Source: Clostridiales bacterium DTU073
GTDB taxonomy: Bacteria; Bacillota; Peptococcia; DRI-13; DTU073
Reading direction: 5' to 3'
Length of the DNA stretch: 53,254 bases
NCBI GenBank assembly: GCA_001512665.1
Contig: LFSF01000015.1
Span: 27,951 to 81,204, forward strand
The notes under the pieces are model-generated. The model saw only the letters and a list, made by a program, of their open reading frames with translations, was not told the origin of the DNA and did not search any database. The position numbers were made by a program, and so were the translations under genes. Shown piece by piece: positions 10,113 to 18,920 of this stretch. Position 1 is the first letter of the stretch, and each line of letters opens with the position of its first letter.

Positions 10113-11135
10113 ATGTTGGGACAAGATAAGGAAATAATTATGGCTGTAGAAACAAGTTGTGATGAGACAGCAGTAGCTATTTTGGCGGAAGGCAAAGATC
10201 TGTTGACCAATATAGTATCTTCGCAGATCAAAGTACATCAGCAATATGGCGGAGTTGTTCCTGAAATTGCTTCGCGTAAGCATTTGGAACAGGTTAATGG
10301 CTTAATAAGCTTGGCTTTAAAAGAGGCTAAGCTTAACTTTTCGCAGTTATCAGCCCTTGCGGTAACATATGGGCCCGGTTTAGTAGGTGCGTTATTAGTC
10401 GGAGTTAGTACAGTTAAGGCCTTGGCGTATAGTCTCAAACTTCCTTTGCTTGCTGTTAATCACATCGAAGGACATATTTATGCTAATTGGCTTACTCATA
10501 AGCACATTGAATTTCCGTTGATTGGTTTGATTGTTTCCGGTGGTCATACAGCTTTGGTGGAAATGCGTGGGCATGGAGAATATGTTTTGTTGGGACAAAC
10601 TCAAGATGATGCAGTTGGTGAAGCCTATGATAAGGTAGCTCGAGCTATGGGTTTGTCTTATCCAGGGGGACCGTTGTTGGATAGACTGGCTCAGGAAGGT
10701 AATCCTGAAGCGGTAAAATTGCCACGTGCTTGGTTGGGAGAAAACAGTTATGATTTTAGTTTTAGTGGGTTGAAGACGGCGGTTTTAAATTACTTGAATA
10801 GAGCTTCTCAAAAGGGAGAAAAGGTAATTCAAGCTGATCTTGCGGCGAGTTTTCAGGCTAGTGTAGTTGAAGTTTTAGTAGAAAAAACAGTTCGTGCTGC
10901 TAAACAAAAAGGCATACTATCAGTTTTGATGGCCGGCGGGGTTTCCGCCAATAGTTCACTGAGGGAGGAAATGCAAAAACGGTGTGGGCAGGAAGGTTTA
11001 AAGCTTTATTATCCACCGTTGGAGTTTTGTACTGATAATGCGGCTATGATTGCCTGTGCTGCTCATTATCGCTATTTAAAAGGGGAATTTGCCAATTGGA
11101 GCTTGAATGCAGTGCCGCAGTTAAGGTTATATTAG
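10113..11135 (+). CDS. tsaD: tRNA N6-threonylcarbamoyladenosine transferase TsaD
   Basis: 'MAVETSCDETAVAIL', 'VVPEIASRKHLEQV', 'VNHIEGHIYA', 'VSGGHTALV'. Confidence 0.97.
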   Translation: MLGQDKEIIMAVETSCDETAVAILAEGKDLLTNIVSSQIKVHQQYGGVVPEIASRKHLEQVNGLISLALKEAKLNFSQLSALAVTYGPGLVGALLVGVSTVKALAYSLKLPLLAVNHIEGHIYANWLTHKHIEFPLIGLIVSGGHTALVEMRGHGEYVLLGQTQDDAVGEAYDKVARAMGLSYPGGPLLDRLAQEGNPEAVKLPRAWLGENSYDFSFSGLKTAVLNYLNRASQKGEKVIQADLAASFQASVVEVLVEKTVRAAKQKGILSVLMAGGVSANSSLREEMQKRCGQEGLKLYYPPLEFCTDNAAMIACAAHYRYLKGEFANWSLNAVPQLRLY

Positions 11136-11276
11136 ATCGGTATCTTAAAGGGTTCACAAAAGGCAAATTTTGGGTTATGATTAAGCAAATAGAACCTTCA
11201 GAAAAAAATTAAAGGTTGTTGTAAATTAAGTTTAAATATGGGACTTCTTTAGGAAATTTTATGAAGAGGGAGGAGA

Positions 11277-11702
11277 ATGGGTAGAGTGAAAAGTTTTATG
11301 CAGTTTAGTAAGAATGACCAAAGTGATATTATGCGGAATGGAAGAACGATAGAAGAATTATTAAGACGTGAATTAATCATTTATGCTAAATCAGCTTTAG
11401 ATAATGTGGATAGATTTATAGAAATCGCGAGAGAAGAATATAGTAATAGAAATTTTAGAGAATTAAAAGGGAAATATCTAGAAACATTAGAAGTAAGGGC
11501 AAAAAAACTAAGATCAATGGCAGAAATTTTAAGTGAAGTAGTAGTAGAATTAGAAAATTATGTGAACAAATTAGGTGAAAGTAGAGGTCTGGTGGATAGT
11601 TTTAAGAAGGTGTTTAGTGGAATTAATATATTTAATGATGAATTGAAAGCAAAAATTAAGAGAGAACCAGCTCATATTAAAACAAACTTATCATTAAGAT
11701 GA
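11277..11702 (+). CDS. Uncharacterised coiled-coil protein, copy A of tandem duplicate
   Basis: SD GGGAGGAG before ATG; similar to the ORF immediately downstream (…IEELLRRELI…A…NVDRFI…EEYSNRNF…). Confidence 0.65.
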   Translation: MGRVKSFMQFSKNDQSDIMRNGRTIEELLRRELIIYAKSALDNVDRFIEIAREEYSNRNFRELKGKYLETLEVRAKKLRSMAEILSEVVVELENYVNKLGESRGLVDSFKKVFSGINIFNDELKAKIKREPAHIKTNLSLR

Positions 11703-11784
11703 ATCTGAGGGGCAGCTTAGTAAGATTGACCTAAGTGATATTATCATAAAAGGAAGAAAGATAGAAGAACTATTAAAAAATGAA

Positions 11785-12141
11785 TTGCTAATTGATGCAG
11801 AATTAGCTTTAAAAAATGTGAACCGACTTATAATAGCAAAAGAAGAACATAGTAATAGCAATAGAAATTTTAAAAAAGTAAAAAGAGAATATATTGAGGA
11901 ATTAGAAAAACATGTACAAAAATTTAAAACTACGGTAGAATTGTTTAGAGAAACAGTAATAGAATTGGAAAATGAACTAAGTATATTAGGAAAAAATAAA
12001 GATAATGAAAGAGGAGATTTAAATAAGCGGAAAAATTTACAAGTTATTTATGATGGAATAAAGGGAATGAGACCGAATAGTCAGGAAATATCTGTAACAA
12101 ATGCGAGAGGGCTTTTTGCACCAAATAGGGACGTGCACTGA
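11785..12141 (+). CDS. Uncharacterised coiled-coil protein, copy B of tandem duplicate (5' end frameshifted or alternative start)
   Basis: Similarity to copy A extends upstream of the TTG start into 11701-11784 (ESEGQLSKIDLSDIIIKGRKIEELLKNEL), where there is no in-frame ATG. Confidence 0.5.
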   Translation: MLIDAELALKNVNRLIIAKEEHSNSNRNFKKVKREYIEELEKHVQKFKTTVELFRETVIELENELSILGKNKDNERGDLNKRKNLQVIYDGIKGMRPNSQEISVTNARGLFAPNRDVH

Positions 12142-12308
12142 CTTTTTAATAATATAAGAAATTAGAGAAAAACCGTTTTTGCGTTAATAGCTAGGGACAG
12201 TGTTTATTTTTTTTATAAATCTAGTATAATTAGAGAAGAATTAAAAATTTTTATCCTTATTTTACAAGAGGGGAAAAAGAATTTTAAAATTGAGGAGTTG
12301 GTTATACA

Positions 12309-13622
12309 TTGGACCCTGATAGTAGTCCTTATTTAATTCATGTGTTGTTTTTTGTTCTGCTTTCTTTCTTTTGTGTAACTTGTGAAAAGGCATTATGTAC
12401 ACTTAGCAAAAGGATAATACCCAAGGTAAATAGTGAAGAAGCGGGTAGTGAAGGTAATTCTAGTATTGCTTTGGTGAAGAAAGTATTAGAGGATCCTTCT
12501 GATGTATTTATTACACTTTTCTTTGTCAATTTAGTTAGTTGTATAGTCGCTGCCGGTTTAGGTATAGTAACAGCTCTAAAATATTGGGGTGAAGGCTGGG
12601 GATTTTTAGGTGCGGTAGCCGTTTTTATTGTTGTATTTATGCTGATTGGGGAAATTATTCCCGAGGTATTAGGGAAAAAATATGCTCAGGAAATTAGCTG
12701 TTTGTTTATTAGAATCATAGTGCTGTTTAAGTATTTGTGCTATCCTTTGACGAAACCATTTACTTTAATAAAGCAGTTTCTTAATAGAATAGTAGGTATA
12801 CCAAAAGATGAAGCAGAGAATGAGTTTACTGAAGAAGCAAAAGAGATCATTAATATGGTAACTTCTGGTTTAGCTGTTACGGGCGAAAACGAGGAAATGA
12901 TTAATCAAGTGGAAAAAACCATATTACATGGGGTTATTGAGTTTGCTGATATGGTAGTCAATGATGTTATGACACCTCGTCCGGATATTATTGCGGTAGA
13001 GAAAAATATTTCTTTTGATGATTTAATTACCATAATTAAAGAAGAAAAATTTTCTAGAATACCTGTTTATGAAAAGACAGTTGATAATATTATCGGAGTT
13101 GTGCATATTAAAGATTTGATTCTTCTATTGCCCGAACAAAGAGAGAATTTCTTTCTTGAAAAACATGTGCGCCAGACAATTTATATACCTGAAACAAAAA
13201 AAATCTCCGAATTATTTATGGTAATGAAAAAAGAGAAGATTCATATGGCTATTGTTTTGGATGAATACGGTAGTACTGCTGGGATTGTTACGTTAGAAGA
13301 TCTTATTGAAGAAATCATGGGTGACATACAAGACGAACATGACCGGGAGGAACCGTTATTGCGGCATATTGATGAGGATACAGTAGAGGTTAAGGCTAGT
13401 ATGAGGATTGAGGAGCTAAATGAAGATTTGAATCTTAACTTGAGTTGTGAAGAAGCAGATACGCTCGGCGGATTAGTCTTTGCGACTTTAGATCGTATAC
13501 CTGTAGAAGGTGATAAGATAGAAATAGCGGATCTTGAACTTTCTGTTTTGGAAATGGAAGGTCATCGCATTGAAAAGGTACGTTTAAATAAATTGCCAAG
13601 TGTTAAAGAAATAGAGGCTTAA
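12309..13622 (+). CDS. CNNM/CBS-pair/CorC_HlyC domain transporter-like protein (hemolysin-related family)
   Basis: N-terminal TM region (CNNM), CBS pair 'VVNDVMTPRPDIIAVEKNISFDDLI...', 'LDEYGSTAGIVTLEDLIEEIMGDIQDEHD'; TTG start after GAGGAG. Confidence 0.9.
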   Translation: MDPDSSPYLIHVLFFVLLSFFCVTCEKALCTLSKRIIPKVNSEEAGSEGNSSIALVKKVLEDPSDVFITLFFVNLVSCIVAAGLGIVTALKYWGEGWGFLGAVAVFIVVFMLIGEIIPEVLGKKYAQEISCLFIRIIVLFKYLCYPLTKPFTLIKQFLNRIVGIPKDEAENEFTEEAKEIINMVTSGLAVTGENEEMINQVEKTILHGVIEFADMVVNDVMTPRPDIIAVEKNISFDDLITIIKEEKFSRIPVYEKTVDNIIGVVHIKDLILLLPEQRENFFLEKHVRQTIYIPETKKISELFMVMKKEKIHMAIVLDEYGSTAGIVTLEDLIEEIMGDIQDEHDREEPLLRHIDEDTVEVKASMRIEELNEDLNLNLSCEEADTLGGLVFATLDRIPVEGDKIEIADLELSVLEMEGHRIEKVRLNKLPSVKEIEA

Positions 13623-13653
13623 AAAGAAAATAATAAAAGTAAGAATAAAAAAT

Positions 13654-13695
13654 ACGTTTATTTTTTCTACAGTGAGGAAAATAAACGTTTTTTTA
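13654..13695 (+). terminator. Rho-independent terminator
   Basis: ACGTTTATTTT...AAAATAAACGT perfect 11-bp arms followed by T-run. Confidence 0.85.
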
Positions 13696-13739
13696 ATTTA
13701 GAGGGTTTTAAGAGGGGTTTAAAATGAAGGAAAAGGTTT

Positions 13740-13922
13740 TGTGGATTAAAAATCTGTGGATAATGTGAGCAACTTTGTGAATAACTGCTATATGGGGTTT
13801 ACTAATGTGGACAAAAAACTGAGTAAAAAAATTTCCAAATCTGTGGATAATGTGGACATTATAAGAAAAACGCTGTACAATATGTAAAAATCTGTGTATA
13901 AGTTTGTGGATTTTGTGGATAG
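13740..13922. promoter_or_regulatory. Cluster of DnaA-box-like 9-mers, all in one orientation (TTATCCACA on the - strand)
   Basis: TGTGGATTA 13740; TGTGGATAA 13755 (perfect); TGTGAATAA 13776; TGTGGACAA 13806; TGTGGATAA 13842 (perfect); TGTGTATAA 13893; TGTGGATTT 13905; TGTGGATAG 13914; AT-rich DNA follows. Confidence 0.6.
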
Positions 13923-14047
13923 GTAGCACATATGTTCTGGGAAAAATTTTAAAAAAATGTAAAAACATTTGCAATAAATTTCTGAATAGAATATAATATA
14001 CTTAAGATATCTGGAAAAGTAAATAAATATAAAGGGGATTACTTGAA

Positions 14048-14254
14048 ATGTTGAATGGTATATATGAAGCAAATAGAGTAATAAGGAGAGATTTAGCAAT
14101 AAATATTATAAAAAACAGTTCCAGTGAGTTTCTTAATTTACTCATTGAAGATAATGGAGTCTATAAGTTATCTAAGATGTTTAATGTTTATAAAGAAGCA
14201 GAAAATAATTTGATTAGAGTTTTTGAAAGTATAAAAATGGAGATAGATTTATAA
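14048..14254 (+). CDS. Uncharacterised small helical protein
   Basis: ATG preceded by AAAGGGGATTACTTGAA; 68 aa; first ORF after the DnaA-box cluster. Confidence 0.5.
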   Translation: MLNGIYEANRVIRRDLAINIIKNSSSEFLNLLIEDNGVYKLSKMFNVYKEAENNLIRVFESIKMEIDL

Positions 14255-14274
14255 GGGATTCTAAAGAATGGCAA

Positions 14275-14778
14275 ATGTTTCGTAATGAATTATATCTGAG
14301 ATATGATGCAGCCAGAGAAGCTGTAGCTATCATGGAAAAATCAGAGATAACAAGAAATGATGTGATAGCTTATTTAAAAATTTGTCAGTCTTTAGGAGGA
14401 AATATTAATAAAAATCAATCAGAACTTCTGCAAACATTAAAAGCAATAAATTTAACAGAACGGGGCTTAGATAGTCTAATTCATGAGGTAAATGAAGCGG
14501 AAAAATTATCAGTTACAGAGTGGTTAGACAAGATGGGAACTAAAGATTTGAATTCATTAAATAAAAATGATTATGAAGATATGTTGAGTGAGGCGTGGAA
14601 ATTAAGAAAAGATTCTTTTAATCAAATGTTTGATAACAAACAGGAAAAAATTAATGTTGCCGAATTTAGTAATCCTCATAAAGATTGGATTACTAATAGT
14701 GTGAGAGATGAGGTAATGTTTGAGGCAGCTTTGCGGGACAATGTCAATAAGGATGATTTAATGGCGAGAATTATTTAA
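14275..14778 (+). CDS. Uncharacterised helical protein
   Basis: 167-aa ORF in the orphan array; no recognised family. Confidence 0.55.
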   Translation: MFRNELYLRYDAAREAVAIMEKSEITRNDVIAYLKICQSLGGNINKNQSELLQTLKAINLTERGLDSLIHEVNEAEKLSVTEWLDKMGTKDLNSLNKNDYEDMLSEAWKLRKDSFNQMFDNKQEKINVAEFSNPHKDWITNSVRDEVMFEAALRDNVNKDDLMARII

Positions 14779-15008
14779 AGGCGACAGCAGAGAATTATTA
14801 GAAATGAATGAATTATTGAATTTAGAAGATGTTTGCTATAAAGATTTAGATCTTGAAAAAATTAGTAATAATAAAATTAAAAATATAAAACAGAAAAATA
14901 CAAAAAACAGAGATTGGGATGATAAGAGGGGAAGATGACTTCTTTTCCAGAGTGGGCTAGAGTTTAACAAATGTTTATTAACAAATGTTTAAATAAGGAG
15001 GGGTTGTG

Positions 15009-15725
15009 ATGGCACGTTTACCTTGGAGAAGACCGGAAGAAAGAAAGGAAGCTGAAAACAGATTAAAAAATGGGTCTGTTTTTGGTATTGTAAGAAACGG
15101 ATTTATGGAATTGCCCCAAAATAGAGAAGTTGAAGAAGAACGTTATGCTCCACAGAGTGAGTTAATTCTTGAAGGACGACAATCCCGACAATCAGTGGAA
15201 ATAGACAAAGGAGTAAATGGTGGTAGTAGAACGGTTGAAGATTTCTTAGCTGCAGCCAAAGCAAATAAGAATAAAGAACAGCAAGTAAGCATAGTAAATA
15301 CTCCTAATGAAGAAATTGTAATAACATCAAGAGCAAGAACTCCGAGAATGAAAGTACCAGGTTATACGGAAAAGGTAATGCCTGATGGTTCAATAATAAG
15401 CACTAAGGACAAAGGAGTAAATGGTGGTGGTAGAACGGTTGAAGATTTCTTAGCTGCAGCCAAAGCAAATAAAAATAAAGAACAGCAAGTAAGCATAGTA
15501 AATACACCTAATGAAGAAATTGTAATAACATCAAGAACAAGAACTCCGAGAATGAAAGTACCAGGTTATACGGAAAAGGTAATGCCTGATGGTTCAATAA
15601 TAAGTGTTAAGGAACAAAGCATAGCGGGAAGAAAGTTACCAAATGACATTTCTGAACAGTCGAAAGCTCAGGGCGTAAAACCAGTGAGACAGGTAAGAAC
15701 AAATGACGACAGAGAGTTTTGTTAA
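15009..15725 (+). CDS. Uncharacterised protein with near-identical 68-aa tandem repeat; C-terminal -DREFC
   Basis: AAGGAGGGGTTGTG-ATG; repeat DKGVNGG[SG]RTVEDFLAAAKANKNKEQQ...MPDGSIIS.K twice. Confidence 0.7.
   Translation: MARLPWRRPEERKEAENRLKNGSVFGIVRNGFMELPQNREVEEERYAPQSELILEGRQSRQSVEIDKGVNGGSRTVEDFLAAAKANKNKEQQVSIVNTPNEEIVITSRARTPRMKVPGYTEKVMPDGSIISTKDKGVNGGGRTVEDFLAAAKANKNKEQQVSIVNTPNEEIVITSRTRTPRMKVPGYTEKVMPDGSIISVKEQSIAGRKLPNDISEQSKAQGVKPVRQVRTNDDREFC
15204..15611 (+). repeat. Direct tandem repeat, 2 x 204 bp (15204-15407 and 15408-15611)
   Basis: Only a handful of substitutions between the copies by eye; in frame, 68 codons each. Confidence 0.95.
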
Positions 15726-15789
15726 AGGCTTTCTTTCTTATTCTTTAACTATATAGTTAGTTAAAAGAGAAGAGAAAGGGGAGATTAGG

Positions 15790-17235
15790 ATGGCAATTAA
15801 CGAGCATGAAATTGATGAATATGGCGAAATAATAGTACAGGGGGAGAGCGGGCAGCAGGATTTGGAAACAAGTGAGAATAGTGTCGCAGAAAAAGAAGTG
15901 CTGGCTAAGCATAATAGAGGCGAACAGGTTGCCCGACAATTGGAAACCAATCCGCCTCAAAACGAAACAAAAGGTATAATAGGCTGGTATAGGGATTGGC
16001 GAAAAAATAGAATATACAAAAAAATGGATAAAGAAATTCGCAAATTATTCAGGGAGCTTAATAATGAAGGGTTAGAGTATTTGCCTCATATTTATCCTAC
16101 ATCTAAAAGTGATAATGCTAAAGAAATGGCGAGAGAAATGCATGCAATTGAGACAGTACTTGAGAAATATGGAAATAAGTTGTCACCTGAAGAAAGGAGA
16201 TATGCAAGGGAAGCTTTTTATGAACGCGTAATAGCCGCAGCTGTGGTAAGGCATAAAGGAGAAGCATGTGAATTAGGTGAGTTTGCACGTTTTGAAAATG
16301 CAGAGAATATGTTTAGACCTTCTCCGTATCAAAAAATCTTTATTCCTAATTTTAAGAATCATATTGCCGAACTAAAAGCAGAGAATAAATATAAAGAAGC
16401 AAATCCACGAGAAAATAGAGTTTTAGAAATAGAACTAAAATTACTATCGGAAAGAGCATATAATCTTCGTTATAACGAAAAATATAAAGGATATCTTAGA
16501 AAAAGTAAGGATACGGAGAAAAACCGTTATTTCGAAAAGCTTGATAAAGAATGGATAGAGGATGCATTCAATAAGATACAAAATGGTTTAAAGGATGAAT
16601 TTGAACGTGATCCGGAGTTAAAAAAGGAAATTGATAAATTACGCGAAAAGATGGAATATGAGGCTCTAAAGGCTAAATGTAAGAGATTAGGTATAAAGCC
16701 TCCTGAAAAAAATGCGTCTAAGCAGACACCTAAGACGCCAGACAAACCTAAATTTAGGGTAAGTAGAACTAAAGTTGGTAATGAGTTAAGAATTAAAAGA
16801 AAAAACAAACAGGAACCCCCTAAGGTACAGGCAGAGGGACTCAAACCACTTAAAGTATGGGAAAATAATGCTAAAACATTCGCTAAATCAGAGCAACAGA
16901 AAATGATTGATGAGTTTCGTACAAAGTATCCGGAACAATATAACAGAGCTATGGGTAATATAGAAAAAGAGCAAAGAGAAGCAAGGAAAATGGCTGATGA
17001 ATTAAGCACATTGTATCCGGTATATTTTGATAGAGCTATGGCTAAAAATACAGTAGTGGATAATTCACTAATAACTAATGAACAGCAAAATAGACAGATG
17101 ACTTTAGATGAATGGCAGAATAATGTAGATATTATTAAAAAAGAAGAGCATGCGAATACCAGGACTTTATATGCAGGCAAATCTCCATTTGGTGAATCAA
17201 GCAATAAGAGAAAAAGTGCACCAGAACGTTGTTAA
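15790..17235 (+). CDS. Uncharacterised charged helix-rich protein with C-terminal -SAPERC
   Basis: SD AGAAAGGGGAG before ATG; 481 aa; shares the array motif (YLPHIYPTSKSDNAKEMAREMHAIE). Confidence 0.7.
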   Translation: MAINEHEIDEYGEIIVQGESGQQDLETSENSVAEKEVLAKHNRGEQVARQLETNPPQNETKGIIGWYRDWRKNRIYKKMDKEIRKLFRELNNEGLEYLPHIYPTSKSDNAKEMAREMHAIETVLEKYGNKLSPEERRYAREAFYERVIAAAVVRHKGEACELGEFARFENAENMFRPSPYQKIFIPNFKNHIAELKAENKYKEANPRENRVLEIELKLLSERAYNLRYNEKYKGYLRKSKDTEKNRYFEKLDKEWIEDAFNKIQNGLKDEFERDPELKKEIDKLREKMEYEALKAKCKRLGIKPPEKNASKQTPKTPDKPKFRVSRTKVGNELRIKRKNKQEPPKVQAEGLKPLKVWENNAKTFAKSEQQKMIDEFRTKYPEQYNRAMGNIEKEQREARKMADELSTLYPVYFDRAMAKNTVVDNSLITNEQQNRQMTLDEWQNNVDIIKKEEHANTRTLYAGKSPFGESSNKRKSAPERC

Positions 17236-17269
17236 GAGTATAAGAAAGGAGAAGTATTTAATAATATGA

Positions 17270-17989
17270 ATGTTACCAGATTTTTCTTTGCTTGAAAATA
17301 TAAAGTATAGCATAGATATAGATATTAAGGAAACCAGACCTTCTGAATACTATAAAATGTATTTACATCCTTCGTTTAATAAAGAATTATATGAAAAGGA
17401 ATTGCAAGCTATTGAAAAAAATTTTGCTGAACGGGAAAAAGATTTGCAAGAATTTTGCAAGCAAAATCCCGAATTGAAAGAACAAATAAAAAATTTAAAA
17501 GTTGGTTTTAAACAAAGGGCAAAGGATAGGTATGATTTTACAGATTACTGTACTCAAATTATGGATGATAATAGAGCACAAAGAGATGATATACCTGAAC
17601 CTCCTCAAGAAATGATTGAAAGGTTTCTTAAAGAAGAGTATAATCCTTATTTTGCAGAAGGATTCATTAGATTTGAGAGTATGAGGGCTGAACTGGAGAC
17701 AAGGTGGGAAAGTAGATTAGCAAAGTTAGAAAGAAGAAGAAGGAAACAGGAAAATTTAGAAAATAACCCCAGACTTCAATTGCCTGAGAAATTTAAACGG
17801 GATCGAAGTGATCAGAGAAGTATTGATTCTATTTTATCTGAGTATGGATATGGCAATAAAGCAAAAAAAGAAACGGCTGAGCCTGAAAAAACTATTGATG
17901 CTGGAATGTCAGCTAATAAGGATGGACAGATTACACGAAATGGCAATTCTTCTCCGAGAGAAAAAAGTAGTGAGCCTGAACGTTGTTAA
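17270..17989 (+). CDS. Uncharacterised charged helix-rich protein with C-terminal -SSEPERC
   Basis: 239 aa; array motif EYYKMYLHPSFNKELYEKELQAIEKNF. Confidence 0.65.
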   Translation: MLPDFSLLENIKYSIDIDIKETRPSEYYKMYLHPSFNKELYEKELQAIEKNFAEREKDLQEFCKQNPELKEQIKNLKVGFKQRAKDRYDFTDYCTQIMDDNRAQRDDIPEPPQEMIERFLKEEYNPYFAEGFIRFESMRAELETRWESRLAKLERRRRKQENLENNPRLQLPEKFKRDRSDQRSIDSILSEYGYGNKAKKETAEPEKTIDAGMSANKDGQITRNGNSSPREKSSEPERC

Positions 17990-18029
17990 ATTGTAAGAGA
18001 ATGTTTTTAACAGAAAGGAAAGGTTCAAA

Positions 18030-18920
18030 ATGGGATTGACAGGTGGAGTAATAAAATGGTTAATAGACAGGAATCAGTCCAGACTTAAAGAGATGAGCAA
18101 GGATAGTTTGGAGATTGATTTTCAGTTAAGGTATGGATATTTGGAAGGTTTATGCTCGAAAAAACAACTTGAAGGTATCAAGAAGATTTATCAAGAATTG
18201 GAAGAACTAAAAACTAGCCTTGGACAAGTTTATGAAATAACACCTGCTCCTTTAGAGAAAATAGAGAGGAGAAATGAATTAGAGCTTTTTTTCAATGACA
18301 TAGATAGAATTATTAACCAAGGTAAGCTTGATGTAGCAATTATGGCGATTGAGCTGGATACCCAACAAAAAATAAATGAGGCTATAAAGAGGATGGTCAT
18401 GGCACGTGAAGATTTTATTCAAACTTGCCCTGATTATTTAAGTATGAATATCGAGTATGGACAAAATGTATATATCTTAAATGAAGCGAGGAATAAGATT
18501 AACTGTGCATATTATGAAAGCCTGGATATATATAAAAACAGCCCTGATTTCCCTATAATTAATAATAAGCTTAATGAGATAAGAGATAAAATGTTTTTAT
18601 GTGAAAAGCATATGTATAATTATAGAGAAAAAGGCTTTGATTTTTCTGAAGATAAAAAGACTGAATTATATGAACTGGAAGCTGAATTCAGTAATTTCGG
18701 TTCTGAAAGACTAGCTGGTTTAAAAACTATTGATGAAGGATTTCATGAAATTAGAAGAAAAATGGCGGAAGAGGCCTTAAAAAAACGAGAAGAGCAAAGA
18801 GAATTTGATAAATTTGCTGAACGTGTTGATGAAGTATATGAACAAACGAAAGAATTAGCTGAGGCAAGTATTCCGATTAGAAGTTCGCATGTGAGCATAA
18901 ATGAACGGATGTCTCGGTAA
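18030..18920 (+). CDS. Uncharacterised coiled-coil protein
   Basis: SD GAAAGGAAAGG before ATG; 296 aa; N-terminal GVIKWLIDRNQSRLKEM similar in layout to neighbours. Confidence 0.65.
   Translation: MGLTGGVIKWLIDRNQSRLKEMSKDSLEIDFQLRYGYLEGLCSKKQLEGIKKIYQELEELKTSLGQVYEITPAPLEKIERRNELELFFNDIDRIINQGKLDVAIMAIELDTQQKINEAIKRMVMAREDFIQTCPDYLSMNIEYGQNVYILNEARNKINCAYYESLDIYKNSPDFPIINNKLNEIRDKMFLCEKHMYNYREKGFDFSEDKKTELYELEAEFSNFGSERLAGLKTIDEGFHEIRRKMAEEALKKREEQREFDKFAERVDEVYEQTKELAEASIPIRSSHVSINERMSR

Noticed and set aside
13740-14035. Chromosomal oriC
   Set aside because: DnaA boxes and AT-rich DNA are present, but dnaA/dnaN/rpmH are absent and transcription polarity does not switch here; kept as a DnaA-box cluster finding only.
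13708-14099. His/Ile/Phe-rich - strand ORFs (88 and 103 aa)
   Set aside because: Composition is created by repeated TTATCCACA/CACATTATCCACAG boxes and AT-rich DNA; no SD or family resemblance.
16527-17204. 225-aa ORF on - strand
   Set aside because: Antisense to the 481-aa array gene; Ser/Leu/Phe-rich composition typical of a shadow of a Lys/Glu-rich coding strand.
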